Source: Heterodera schachtii | Taxonomy: Eukaryota > Nematoda > Chromadorea > Rhabditida > Heteroderidae | Assembly (NCBI GenBank): GCA_023374025.1 | Contig: SIJG01000021.1 | Location: forward strand, 1,571,523 to 1,635,522 | Length of the DNA: 64,000 bases | Reading direction: 5' to 3' | In this document: piece after piece, positions 11,480-24,299 of the stretch | Layout: every line of letters starts with the position of its first letter | How positions within the stretch are numbered: the first letter of the stretch is position 1 | Made by a program: the position numbers and the translations under genes | Notes under the pieces: generated by a model | Databases searched by the model: none | What the model saw: the letters and a program-made list of their open reading frames with translations, nothing else | What the model was told of the DNA's origin: nothing

Positions 11480-14400
11480 TTGTTTGATAATAAAATGCCT
11501 TCGAAAGACAGAACCGCAAAGGAGTTAAAACGTTGTCAATGGCGCAGGAGTTTCAATCCCGACAACGCTAATAATGCTGAAGCGGGGGCAAGCATTTCAG
11601 TGGGGACGGTCGTGAATGAAGTAACGGAAGATGCTTCTACACAACAGTTCAGACTCGCATCTCGTGCTGGCAGTACTTCAAGTGGGGACGAAATCTTTCG
11701 TCGAACAAATTTGAGGCTCATAAAAGTTTTAATAGTTTTCAATTTTATCGTAATACTCTATAAATTTGAGTTAAACGAACGTCGCACCCAAATGGTCGAA
11801 GAACAGATGCGCAAAATTCTCTCTGACTATAATCAACGTTCTTGGCCATCAAAAACTACTTCGCGAAGTCGCAGACGTTCATTTGCATTGGCATTTGTAC
11901 GATGTGGGGACGATTGCAATTGTACTGCTTATGCTCAATGTCAACAAAATGCTACTGCATTCCTTGCCTCTTCTACATACTTAAAGGAATTCAAACATGC
12001 AATTTGGTCGTCGGTACCTTTTAAAAGGAACAATTATAATGATAAGTTGGGACGCTCATCTATACGCTGCCACCAAAACACTGTTATGAAATGTGCCTCC
12101 CGATCCGCAGGCCATCGGGTCCGAATTATTTTATCTTTTTTTAAAAGTTATTTTAGGTTGACTACTATGACAGCGGACAATTTGGCGATTTTATTTGCCA
12201 ATATTGCGGGGCGCGTCTTCTGCGTGGAGAATATGAGAAGATTAAGGGGGGCCGACAGACTTCATGTTGTGCCAATGGTGACGTACACACAGAACTGATG
12301 GTGACTGAGTTAATGAACTCCAACAGCCGCCTAATGCCTTCATTGCGGGGTTGGTTGGCGCCAAAGATGAGCGCTTGCGGGAGGCGTTTTTGAGCAACAC
12401 CATGCCGTTAAACAACACTTTTGCCTTTGCGTCTACTCATGGCGAAAAGGCACCTGCTGAGCAAATGGGGGGCCGAATGGATACTTGCAAATACAATGGT
12501 GTTTAACTAAATTATACATATAAAAAATAATTATTTTAGGAGAGTTTTCATTCATGTTCAGTGACCTTATCGCACCGGGGGGCCGTCGTCCAACATTTGC
12601 ACAAGTCTACACGTTGACATCCGGAGGCTGCTTTGGGCATCAGGGACGAAAACCTTGACACCCGCCATGGCACAGCATGCCAAAATGGAATACTCCAGAA
12701 ACTAGAAGAACTTATGCGCGAAAACCCTTTTGGAAATGCCTTCCAGACTGTGGGGACGAAAGTGCAAGCCGCAACGGCTGAAACAGGATTTGTGCCGCGC
12801 TTTAAAGTTTTATTTTTTAAATAATTAAGCTGATCTGAAAATTTTTCACTAGATAGTCCTCCTTACTGATCGAGACTTAAAATCGGATGAACTTAAGAAC
12901 CGTGGGGACGTTACGTCATAGAAGTGCTGACGCACCTTCTGCAAAACAAGTCGCCGTCATTTGGGTTGAGGATGATGGACTTCCTCCCCAAATTAGTGGT
13001 CAACAATTATTAAAATTTAAATTTAAAGAGTTAATTTTAGGCTTTTGGGTTGCAGACAAGGCGGGAAAAATGCGTGAGCTCAAAAATGGCATGCCGCAGA
13101 TTGATCCCTGCTGCTTTCCGATTCTGCACCCGTGTGGCACACTTGGATGGAGATGGTTCATGAATAAGCGGGGACGCGTTGTAAGTGAAAGATGATAATT
13201 AATATTCCTCAATAAAATTCGTTAAAATTTACATTTTTCATATTTATAGAGTTTACGGAAGGCGCATGAAAATCTGGCCATTCAGGATATATTAGACTCA
13301 ACAATGGGGACCGTTCCTCTAGGTGATGAAGGTGTTGGTCAACAAGTGGGGACGTCGGAACAAGACTGTGTCCTAGATGAAATTCCTGAACCTGAATGTG
13401 CGCTGGACGAAGAGCAAATACAAGAACAAAGCGCAAGCAATGAAAACAGAGTGGGGACGTCGGCACAAGAAACAGGGGACAACCAAGAAGAAGACCCAAT
13501 TTTCGAAACGGAAGTGCAAATAGGCGAACGCGGCCGGAACAACATCTCCGAACGCCAATTCTACCGCTACAGGATGGCACTTCGTGGGGACGACAAGAAT
13601 TCCTTCCATTGGCTGTGGTTTGCACGTCGATTGGCTGAGTACTTTACAATCACAGTGCTCAACCGCATCGAGCGCAACGAGCTTGATCATTTGAAGGAAA
13701 TCCAGCGAAAAAAGAACTACCGGAGAATCCTCGCTCGGGAATACATCACAGCAATGGAGAAGGGACTTCAGAAGTGGGGACGAAATGCGAAGCTTGGTAG
13801 TGTCTTCTTGATGCCACAAACCTTTGCGGGGTCGCGACAATATTATCAAGGCAAATACGCCGATTTGATGACAATGGTGCGGCATTTGGGGGCCCCGACA
13901 TGGTAAATGAAATTTAGATTTAAAAAGACAAATTAACTTTTTTGCTAGGTTTGTCACTTTCACTGGCAACCCTAAATGGCCGGAAATAAGCGAAGCATTG
14001 CGGGGGCGTCAAAATTACGTCCATCGTCCGGACATTGTGTGCCGCATTTTTATGGACAAGGCCACCGAATTCATCAAGGATGTGACTGAGCGTTGTGTGT
14101 TGGGTAAAGTCGCCGGATGGTGTTACAGCGTAGAGCACCAGAAACGCGGTTCTTTGTTGAAATGGCTCACAAACTTTGTATACATTTTGTTTTAGGCATG
14201 CCCCACATACACATGCTGCTGATTCTTGAAAAGGGGGGCCGTTTGACAACACCGGAACAAGTTGACGAATATGTATGTGCGCGAATTCCGACACTGCCAC
14301 CGCTATCGGACCAGTCGCCTGAAGCCAACCAACAGCGACGCCTATGGCATAATGTAACAACGATGATGCTCCATGACTGCAATGCTGCATGTCTCGAGGG

Positions 14401-15740
14401 GTCGCGCTGCCGTAAACACTTCCCTAAGCCTTATTCAGACCGAACCGAACTTTCGGGTAAAAGTTTGTTAAGTTTATATTCTATTCATTCATTCAGAAGT
14501 GCGCTACACTAATTATGTTCGGTTGGCACCCGGAGATGATTTGGAAATAGCATCACGCCGTGGGGACGAAAATCAAGTAATGGACGACGATCACACACCG
14601 GCTGCTGATCCTGAAAGAGACTGGGCAGAAGTACGCTATCAACGAATTCCGGCTCGTGGCAGGGTCCCTGAAAGACAGCACGTAATATTTAAAATTTTGT
14701 TTCCGTGGTTGAAAAGTTTTAGGCTGAGTGCGGTCAGACGCATTACAAAAAGCGCAAGGGGGGCCGTGGCGCGTTGCTTTTGGATGACAGCCGCGTCATT
14801 CCGTACAACCCTTATCTGCTACTTAAATACGGATGTCATGTGAACATCGAATATGTATTTGGGCAAAAAGCGTGCAAATACATTTTCAAATACCTCCTAA
14901 AAGGTTTTTCGGTTTTAAGATGCAAAAAATTAATTTTTTAGGGTTTGAAAAGGCGTATGTGCAGGTTGCTCAGCCGCGCAGGGGCGCGTCAAAAAGAAGT
15001 GGGGACGATGCCGAACAGGTGTTCGACTATGACGAAATTGCCGCTACCTTTAAAGTACGGTACATGACCGCAATGGAAGCTTTTTTACGCCTTAACTCAT
15101 ACAAAATTGTGGGGATATCTCATCAAATTTACACTCTGAGTGTGCACGATGAAGGAGGACAGACAATTGTGATTGAAGAAGGTCATGAAGAAGAAGGACG
15201 TTGGAAGGTCAAGGACAACACTCGCTTAACGGCGTTCTTCAAGCTTTGTGGGGACGATTCTGATGCATCCCAGCTCACATATGACCGCGTGCCTTTCTAC
15301 TATTCGTTAGTACAAAAAAATGGGCAAACTTATAACTTAATTACAGGTGGAATTATAAGGCACGTTCGTGGAAAAAGCGGGGGCGTCCACTGACAGAAGA
15401 CCCAGACAAAGCAAGAATGTTTGTACGGGTGTTCACTGTTTCGCCAAGGAAACACGAGCTTTTTGCAATGCGGTATAAACAATTTTATTTAATATTTAAC
15501 TGCTTAAAATAGAATGCTCCTTTTACACCGGCCTGGACCGAAAAACTTTGAAGACCTTCGAACTGTTGGCGGCATTGTATTTCCGACCTTTGCGGGGGCT
15601 GCACAACATCTTGGTCTACAAGTGTGTGATGAGCTTTTCGTTCGCTCCATGCAAGAAGCATGCTCTGAGATGTCAAATCTGAAGCGCCTTCAGCATTTTT
15701 TTGCAATGCTTATCGCTCATGCTCATCCGTCGGAACCTTA
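11480..15740 (+). pseudogene. Helitron Rep/helicase gene, copy 1: N-terminal half, 3'-truncated
   Basis: This encodes the N-terminal and Rep parts of a Helitron transposase. A leader starts MPSKDRTAKELKRCQWRRSF. A zinc-binding segment (C-x2-C...CC-x-NG, 12,180-12,290) is followed by the exon-by-exon match to copy 2: HUH-type Rep with FVTFTGNPKWPEI, EHQKRG spliced to MPHIHML, and the KYIFKYLLKG tyrosine pair. It stops abruptly at about 15,740 after a region equivalent to 21,865 of copy 2, so the helicase is missing. Between 12,300 and 13,100 it has several single-base indels relative to copy 2. From about 13,500 onward the two copies look identical, so it is a mosaic. The start at 11,480 or 11,495 follows an ATG-poor region. 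The coding strand is studded with TGGGGACG. Confidence 0.75.
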
Positions 15741-15747
15741 CTCACTC

Positions 15748-15853
15748 GGCCGCTTCGCGGCCTCCTAAAAGGCCTTTTGCACAAATTCTCTATTTTTCCC
15801 GTGCTTAAAGTACGCACTTGGCCGCTTCGCGGCCTCGTAGGGGCCTCCGGCCC
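15748..15853. repeat. Cluster of GC-rich perfect hairpins at the copy 1 breakpoint
   Basis: GGCCGCTTCGCGGCC occurs twice (15,748-15,762 and 15,820-15,834), with AAAAGGCCTTTT between them (15,767-15,778) and GGGCCTCCGGCCC at 15,841-15,853. The first lies eight bases after the point where copy 1 stops matching copy 2. The core CCGC-TTC-GCGG is the complement of the CCGC-GAA-GCGG core of the hairpin at 61,111. Confidence 0.8.
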
Positions 15854-16190
15854 ACGCCCCCCCCCCCTCCCCTCCCTCCCCTCCCCCCTTTCCCCACGCT
15901 CCCCCCCCCCCCCCTCCCCTTCCCCCCCCCCTTCTTCCACCTTCTTCTCCCCCCACACCCTCTCCCTCCTCTTCCCAAAGCTTTTAAGCCCCCCCCCCCT
16001 TCCTCCTCTTTCCCCCTCCCCTTTTACCCTCCCCTCCACCCTCACCTCTCCCTCCCCCCTTTCCTCCTTCCTCCTCTTCCCCTCCCCTTCCCCGTTCCAC
16101 CCTCACCATTCTCCCCCTTCTTCGACCCTCTTCTCTTTCCCTCCTCACTCATCTTCACCTTCCGCCTCCCCACCCCTAATTTTTCAAAAA
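15854..16190. repeat. Polypyrimidine (C-rich) tract 1
   Basis: About 340 bases of C and T with almost no purines on the + strand. Proline-rich or glycine-rich open frames across it are artefacts. Similar tracts lie at 16,727-17,070 and 17,780-17,940. Confidence 0.9.
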
Positions 16191-16194
16191 TTTA

Positions 16195-18612
16195 AAAAAG
16201 TTGTACTAAAAGTTATATGCAAAGTTGAATGAAAGTTGTTTATAAAGTTGAAAATTGGTCGAAATTTGCTTGAAAGTTGTATAGAAAGTTGTACAGAAAG
16301 TTGTATAAAAAGTTGGCTGGCTTCAGTGCAAAAATGCCAAGTACCAATCTTGAGTTCGGCATTATAAACGATGCCAATTCGAATATAGGTGGTCTTTATA
16401 TATGTAGCCAAGCATCCCTAATGTGCTAATTTTATCGATTTCATAAAAAAATTCAATCAGATTCCCGGTCTGTACAAAAATGCCAACTACCGATCTTGAG
16501 TTCGGCATTATAAACGATGCCATTTCGAATATAGGTGGTCTTTATACATGTAGCCAAGTATCCCTAATGTGCTATTTTTTCAAATTTTTAGCTTAGATTC
16601 AAAGCTTTTTCAAAAATGCCAAATACCAATCTTGAGTCCTGGATTCTAAAGCAAGCTAATTCAAACGTAGATGATCTCTGTGCATATAAAAAACAATTCC
16701 TAGTGTAATATTTTACCGATTTCACTAAGGCCCACGCGCCCTTCCCGCCCGTCCCCTTCCTCCTCTTCCCTCTCCACCCTCCCCCCTTCTTCCACCCTCT
16801 CCTCTCTCTCCCCACCCTCCTCTCCCCCCCCCCCCTTCTTCCACCCTCTTCCCCCCCCCCCTTCCTCCTCTCCCCCCTCCCCTTCCACCCTCCCTCCCCC
16901 CTCACCTCTCCCCCCTTCCCCCTCCCCCTTCTCTCCCCTCTCCTCTCTCCCCCCTACCCCCCCTCTCTCGCCCCTTCTTCCACCCTTCTCTCTCTCCCCA
17001 CCCTCCTCCCCCCCCCCCCCCTTCTTCCACCCTCTTCTCCCCCCCCTTCCTCCTTTTCCCCCTCCCACCCGCAATTTTTCAAAAATTTAAAAAAGTTGTA
17101 CTGAAAGTTGTATATAAAAATGTATGAAAGTTGTACATAAAGTTGTAAAGTTAAGTGAAAGTTGTATGAAAGTTGTATAGAAAGTTGTTTAAGAAGTTGG
17201 CTGGCTTCAGTGCAAAAATGCCAAGATTCAATCTTGAGTTTGGCATTATATACGCTGCCAATTCGTAAGTAGGTAAACTTTACACATATAGCCAAGCATC
17301 CCTAATGTGCCATTTTTACCGATTTTGCAAAAAAATTTAATTAGCTTAGATTCAGGCTTTTCCAAAAATGCCAAGATCCAATCTTGAGTTTGGCATCAAA
17401 TACAATGCTAATTCGAACGTAGGTGGTCTCTACACATATAGTCAAGAATACCTAATGTGGTGATTTTCCCAAATTCGCAAAAAAAATTCACTCAGATTCT
17501 AAGCCTGTACAAAAATGCGAACTTCCAATCTTGAGTTCGGCATTATAGATCTTGCCAATTTGCAAGTAGGTGATATTTATACATATAGCCAGGCTTTCCT
17601 AATGTGGTATTTTTACCGATTTTACCAAAAAATAAATTAGCTTAGATTCAAAGATTTTCAAAAATATCAAGCACCTATCTTGAGTCCGGGATTCTAAACC
17701 AAGCTAATTCAAGCGTAAGTGGTCTTTATACATATAATCAACAATCCCTAAGGTGATGTTTTACCGATTTCACAAAGGCACACCCCACTCCCCCCTTCTT
17801 CTACCCTCTCCTCTCTCCCCCTTCCCCCCCTCCCTCACCCCTTTTTCCACCTCTCCTCTCTCTCCCCACCCTCCTCTCCCCCCCCTTCTTCCACCCTCTT
17901 CTCCCCCCCCCCCTTCCTCCTTTTCCCCCTCCCACCCGCAATTTTTCAAAAATTTAAAAAAGTTGTACCGAGCCTTTGTGAAATCTGTAAAAATATCACA
18001 CTAGGAAAAGTTGATTAGAAGTATAAACACCACCTACGTTCAAATGAGCATGCTTTATAATGCCGAACTCAAGATCGGTAGCTGGCACTTTAGTACAGGC
18101 TTAGAATCTGAGCGATTTTTTTGGAAAAAATTGAAAGCTAACACTCTAGGAATTCTTTAATATATGTTTAAAGACCGCTTACGTTCGAATTGGCATCGTT
18201 TATTATGCCGAACTCAAGATTGGTACTTGGCATTTTTGCACTAAACCGGCCAACTTCTTATACAACTTTCTGTACAAGTTTCTATACAACTTGCAAAAAA
18301 CTTTCGTACATTTTTGTAAGTTGTAAAGAAAGTTGTATAAGAAGTTGAGTGCTTACGTGTAAAAATGCCAAGAACCGATCTTGAGTCAGGGATTCAAAAC
18401 CGTCCTCATTTTAACGTAGGTAACATTTATAGGTATAGCCAAGCATTTTTCTTGTGTTATTTTCACAAACTATTTTTAATTATCATATAAAAATTTTATG
18501 TTTTAAAAGTTGTGCTGAAAGTTGTATGCAAAGTTGAATGAAAGTTGTTTATAAAGTTGAAAATTGGTCGACAGTTGTATGAAAGTTGTACAGAAAGTTG
18601 TATAAGAAGTTG
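16195..18612 (-). repeat. Composite satellite array between Helitron copies
   Basis: This is the array of 9,990-11,150 in reverse orientation. Stretches of AAAGTTGTAT decamers are followed by CCAATCTTGAGTTCGGCATT, a GGCAT...ATGCC palindrome and ACATATAGCCAAGCATCC, repeated about eight times. One block at 18,000-18,290 is in the forward orientation. Two further C-rich tracts (16,727-17,070 and 17,780-17,940) are embedded. It runs directly into copy 2 of the Helitron at about 18,613. Confidence 0.75.
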
Positions 18613-18664
18613 AGATACAATGGTGTTTAACTAAATTATACATATAAAAAATAATTATTTTTAG

Positions 18665-21600
18665 GAGAGTTTTCATTCATGTTCAGTGACCTTATCGCAC
18701 CGGGGGGCCGTCGTCCAACATTTGCACAAGTCTACACGTTGACTCCGGAGGCTGCTTTGGGCATCAGGGACGAAAACCTTGACACCGCCATGGCACAGCA
18801 TGCCAAAATGGAAATACTCCAGAAACTGGAGGAACTTATGCGGCAAAACCCTTTCGGAAAGGCCTTCCAGACTGTGGGGACGAAAGTGCAAGCCGCAACG
18901 GCTGCTTCAGGAGATGTGCCGCGCTTTAAAGTTTTATTTTTTTAAATAATTAAGCTGATCTGAAAATTTTTCACTAGATAGTCCTCCTTACTGATCGAGA
19001 CTTAAAATCGGATGAACTTAAGAATCGTGGGGACGTTACCGTCATAGAACGTGCTGACGCCCCTTCAGCAAAACAAGTCGCCGTTATATGGGTTGAGGAA
19101 GATGGGCTTCCACCTCAAATCAGTGGTCAACAATTATTAAAATTTCAATTTAAAAATTTAATTTAAGGCTTTTGGTTGGCAGACAAGGCGGGAAAAATGC
19201 GTGAGCTAAAAAACGGAATGCCGCAGATTGATCCCTGCTGTTTTCCGCTTCTCCACCCGTGCGGCACACTTGGATGGAGATGGTTCATAAATAAGCGGGG
19301 ACGCGTTGTAAGTGAAAGATGATAATTAATATTCCTCAATAAAATTCGTTAAAATTTACATTTTTCATATTTATAGAGTTTACGGAAGGCGCATGAAAAT
19401 CTGGCCATTCAGGATATATTAGACTCAACAATGGGGACCGTTCCTCTAGATGATGAAGGTATTGGCCAACAAGTGGGGACGTTGGAACAAGACCATGCCC
19501 CAGATGAAATTCCTGAACCTGAATGTGTGCTGGACGAAGAGCAAACACAAGAACAAAGCACAAGCAACGAAAACAGGGTGGGGACGTCGGCACAAGAAAC
19601 AAGGAACAACCAAGAAGAAGACCCAATTTTCGAAACGGAAGTGCAAATAGGCGAACGCGGCCGGAACAACATCTCCGAACGCCAATTCTACCGCTACAGG
19701 ATGGCACTTCGTGGGGACGACAAGAATTCCTTCCATTGGCTGTGGTTTGCACGTCGATTGGCTGAGTACTTTACAATCACAGTGCTCAACCGCATCGAGC
19801 GCAACGAGCTTGATCATTTGAAGGAAATCCAGCGAAAAAAGAACTACCGGAGAATCCTCGCTCGGGAATACATCACAGCAATGGAGAAGGGACTTCAGAA
19901 GTGGGGACGAAATGCGAAGCTTGGTAGTGTCTTCTTGATGCCACAAACCTTTGCGGGGTCGCGACAATATTATCAAGGCAAATACGCCGATTTGATGACA
20001 ATGGTGCGGCATTTGGGGGCCCCGACATGGTAAATGAAATTTAGATTTAAAAAGACAAATTAACTTTTTTGCTAGGTTTGTCACTTTCACTGGCAACCCT
20101 AAATGGCCGGAAATAAGCGAAGCATTGCGGGGGCGTCAAAATTACGTCCATCGTCCGGACATTGTGTGCCGCATTTTTATGGACAAGGCCACCGAATTCA
20201 TCAAGGATGTGACTGAGCGTTGTGTGTTGGGTAAAGTCGCCGGATGGTGTTACAGCGTAGAGCACCAGAAACGCGGTTCTTTGTTGAAATGGCTCACAAA
20301 CTTTGTATACATTTTGTTTTAGGCATGCCCCACATACACATGCTGCTGATTCTTGAAAAGGGGGGCCGTTTGACAACACCGGAACAAGTTGACGAATATG
20401 TATGTGCGCGAATTCCGACACTGCCACCGCTATCGGACCAGTCGCCTGAAGCCAACCAACAGCGACGCCTATGGCATAATGTAACAACGATGATGCTCCA
20501 TGACTGCAATGCTGCATGTCTCGAGGGGTCGCGCTGCCGTAAACACTTCCCTAAGCCTTATTCAGACCGAACCGAACTTTCGGGTAAAAGTTTGTTAAGT
20601 TTATATTCTATTCATTCATTCAGAAGTGCGCTACACTAATTATGTTCGGTTGGCACCCGGAGATGATTTGGAAATAGCATCACGCCGTGGGGACGAAAAT
20701 CAAGTAATGGACGACGATCACACACCGGCTGCTGATCCTGAAAGAGACTGGGCAGAAGTACGCTATCAACGAATTCCGGCTCGTGGCAGGGTCCCTGAAA
20801 GACAGCACGTAATATTTAAAATTTTGTTTCCGTGGTTGAAAAGTTTTAGGCTGAGTGCGGTCAGACGCATTACAAAAAGCGCAAGGGGGGCCGTGGCGCG
20901 TTGCTTTTGGATGACAGCCGCGTCATTCCGTACAACCCTTATCTGCTACTTAAATACGGATGTCATGTGAACATCGAATATGTATTTGGGCAAAAAGCGT
21001 GCAAATACATTTTCAAATACCTCCTAAAAGGTTTTTCGGTTTTAAGATGCAAAAAATTAATTTTTTAGGGTTTGAAAAGGCGTATGTGCAGGTTGCTCAG
21101 CCGCGCAGGGGCGCGTCAAAAAGAAGTGGGGACGATGCCGAACAGGTGTTCGACTATGACGAAATTGCCGCTACCTTTAAAGTACGGTACATGACCGCAA
21201 TGGAAGCTTTTTTACGCCTTAACTCATACAAAATTGTGGGGATATCTCATCAAATTTACACTCTGAGTGTGCACGATGAAGGAGGACAGACAATTGTGAT
21301 TGAAGAAGGTCATGAAGAAGAAGGACGTTGGAAGGTCAAGGACAACACTCGCTTAACGGCGTTCTTCAAGCTTTGTGGGGACGATTCTGATGCATCCCAG
21401 CTCACATATGACCGCGTGCCTTTCTACTATTCGTTAGTACAAAAAAATGGGCAAACTTATAACTTAATTACAGGTGGAATTATAAGGCACGTTCGTGGAA
21501 AAAGCGGGGGCGTCCACTGACAGAAGACCCAGACAAAGCAAGAATGTTTGTACGGGTGTTCACTGTTTCGCCAAGGAAACACGAGCTTTTTGCAATGCGG

Positions 21601-24149
21601 TATAAACAATTTTATTTAATATTTAACTGCTTAAAATAGAATGCTCCTTTTACACCGGCCTGGACCGAAAAACTTTGAAGACCTTCGAACTGTTGGCGGC
21701 ATTGTATTTCCGACCTTTGCGGGGGCTGCACAACATCTTGGTCTACAAGTGTGTGATGAGCTTTTCGTTCGCTCCATGCAAGAAGCATGCTCTGAGATGT
21801 CAAATCTGAAGCGCCTTCAGCATTTTTTTGCAATGCTTATCGCTCATGCTGATCCGTCGGAACCTCAGAAGCTGTTCGACCAGTTTCTCGATGAAATGAA
21901 TCCACCTGTCGCGGGGGCGTATCCTGGAGCGATGTCAAAATCTATTGCATTACGTGCCGCCGAAGTCATGAAGAACCTTGAGTATTTTCTTAACTGCATG
22001 GGCACGAACAGTGGGTAAGAATCTTTATTGGTCTTAATTTTAGTACATATTATAATTTTGTGTTAACAGGGATGTTGGACTTTCCGGCTTGCCAGAGGAC
22101 TATGACTTTCAGCGACAAGCAAATTTATTGGAAGAAGACAACCTGCTGGATGATTTCTACGGTGGGGACGCTAACCAACGCCGTAAAAGTTTACAACAAA
22201 TTGCGGTTGAGCAAGTTGGGCAGTTAAATGCTGATCAAATGCTTGCCTTTGATAAAATATCACAGGCAGTCTTAAGCGGGGGCGAGCAGAAACTGTTTTT
22301 CCTTGAAGGAGCCGGAGGCTGCGGTATTTTTTGTAATTTAACTGTGAATTTATTCTTTCTTCTCAGGCAAAACGTTTTTTTATAACACTTTAATCAAGTG
22401 GTGTGTTGCTGGCAAACCAATGTTAAGCGACAGTGCTAACACTGTGTGGGGACGTGACAAGGTCATGAACCCTAGGCTCTATTCTATGTTCAACATTAAC
22501 TTTTCAGGATACCCTCAGACGTTCTGCTGTGATTGCTGCAGCAAGTACTGGCATTGCAGCTTTGCTTTTAATTGGAGGTGGCACCGCTCACCGACACTTT
22601 TATGTGCCAAACGACGTTAATGATGAAACGGCACCAATGCTGAATTTCGAATCGCAAAAGGCCCAACAACTGCGGGAGGCGGATCTTATCATCATTGATG
22701 TATCTTTAATTTTAGAAATCAGTATAATAATTATTTGCAGGAAATCAGCATGCTAAGTAGCAAGGTTCTGCGATACATTGACCGTTTGCTGCGAGACGTT
22801 TGTGCGGGGGCGCTTCCTTTTGGTGGAAAGGTCATCGTTCTGAGTGGGGACTGGCGGCAGCTAGCACCCGTCGTCGAACATGGCACAAGAGAAGACCAAG
22901 TTGCGGAAAGCATTAAAATGGACAAGCTTTTTAAGGGGTTCGAAAAATTAAGGTAAAATTTTTTGTTTTGCTTTTAGTTATAAAATTTGTTATCAAAAAT
23001 GTATTAAACAGTTTGACCATCAACATGCGGACAGCACCTGGGGAGCACTCTTTGCGCGAGTGGCTAAAGGAAATTGGGAGTGGACAGAGCAAAGTGGGGA
23101 CGAACCAACTCCATATTCCTCCTCAGCTTGTGTTGCATAATCTCGGGGAAGCAATCCAATTCTGTTTTCCTGATGGTCTTTTCTTAGACCCATTGTCAAA
23201 TGCCGATGCCATTGCCAACAACGCCGTCCTTTGTCCGACCAACAACGATGTCCAGTACATCAACGAAATTGCATTGGCTCGAATGTGTGGGGACGCAAAA
23301 GACTTTCCATCAATTGACGAACCACTGGAACCGAACGACGAGTTCCACAACTTCCGAACTGATTTCAACACTGAAGCAGTGCATAATGAAATGCCTTCGG
23401 GGATGCCACCGCATAAAATGGTTTTGAAGGTCTACTAGACTGCCTAAGTATGTATGATTAATGCAAATAAATTGTTATAGGTGGGGACGCCGGTCATGTT
23501 GATACGAAATTTGGACGTGACGCAAGGCTTGTGCAATGGTACTCGTCTTCAGGTGATGCGGATGGCTGAAGACAATATCTTCTGCCGGATACTCACCGGA
23601 CCGCGCGCTGATGCTGGCCATGTGATTGTGTTGCCGCGAATTCAATTCGAATATGGGAGGGGTCGGCACCATCGCGGGTTGCGATTTCGTCGTTTGCAAT
23701 TCCCAGTCCGGCTTTGTTTTGCCATGACTATTAATAAGGTGAATAATTAAATTATATATATTTTATATCATATTATTTAGGCACAGGGCCAGACCCTGCA
23801 ACGAATGGCACTCGTCTTGAACGGCAGGCAGTGCTTTTCGCATGGCCAGGTTTACGTGGCTATGTCTCGAGTCACGCAAATGGATGGCATTCGTGTATTT
23901 GCGCCATACTGCCAAAGTGGGGACGAGAAGGACACTTACATCAATAACGTTGTGTACCACGAGTTGTTGGAAAGCACCAATGTGCTTCACGGAACAGGCG
24001 TCGGGATAAATTTAAGCCAAGTGGCAGACAATCCAATGGAGCTAATGGACATGGGGCTGAACGAGCTTGGTGTGGGGACGGGCGATGCTGATACGGGCGA
24101 CAATGATATTCTTGCAAATTCTGATGATTATGAAGATTATTTTGATTGA
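18665..24149 (+). CDS. Helitron Rep-helicase transposase, copy 2 (N-terminally truncated)
   Basis: Eighteen exons: 18665-18930, 18978-19125, 19168-19307, 19377-20029, 20076-20275, 20323-20583, 20624-20808, 20850-21030, 21069-21432, 21474-21599, 21640-22014, 22070-22323, 22367-22461, 22508-22699, 22741-22952, 23012-23429, 23481-23738, 23781-24149. They total 4,697 nt, which gives 1,564 uninterrupted codons. Rolling-circle Rep motifs: WFVTFTGNPKWPEI, the HUH motif PHIHML, and KYIFKYLLKG with two catalytic Tyr. The 5'-3' Pif1-type helicase has GAGGCGKTFF (Walker A, split by an intron), LIIIDEISML (Walker B), LSGDWRQLAPVV, NMRTA, GLCNGTRL and FAMTINKAQGQTL...GQVYVAMSRV. The zinc-finger N-terminus present in copy 1 is absent, and the copy starts inside an intron at 18,613. 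It ends DYEDYFD. TGGGGACG occurs 16 times in it. Confidence 0.88.
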
Positions 24150-24299
24150 TTTTGTTATTTACTTTTGCTATTATTATTTTTTGGATTATAAATTTGGTTT
24201 GTTTCATTATTTAAAACATTGGAGATTACAATAATCAATTGTGTCTTAAATCTAACTTGCTTTAGTTGTCGTTACATAAATTATTTTTAAATTTTATTA

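Larger units (their letters stand above)
11480..24149 (+). mobile_element. Compound Helitron locus, two overlapping partial copies
   Basis: Copy 1 (11,480-15,740) supplies the 5' part and copy 2 (18,613-24,149) the 3' part. They overlap over about 3.25 kb (12,491-15,738 against 18,613-21,865). Together they would span a whole Rep-helicase gene. The 2.9 kb between them is satellite and C-rich DNA. Canonical Helitron ends (5' TC, 3' hairpin plus CTRR) were not pinned down. GC-rich hairpins at 15,748-15,853 and 24,887-24,927 are candidates for end structures. Confidence 0.75.

Noticed and set aside
14833..15393. Treating each Helitron ORF as a separate gene
   Set aside because: They are exons of one gene. 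GT-AG introns between them join Rep and helicase motifs in frame, for example within the Walker A motif.
15710..17300. Long proline-rich or glycine/arginine-rich open frames
   Set aside because: They are produced by C/T-only tracts inside the satellite region, appear in several frames on both strands and lack any domain.
13209..24207. Minus-strand frames of up to 216 codons opposite the Helitron
   Set aside because: They mirror the GC-richer exons of the + strand transposase, contain no family motifs and are interrupted at its introns.
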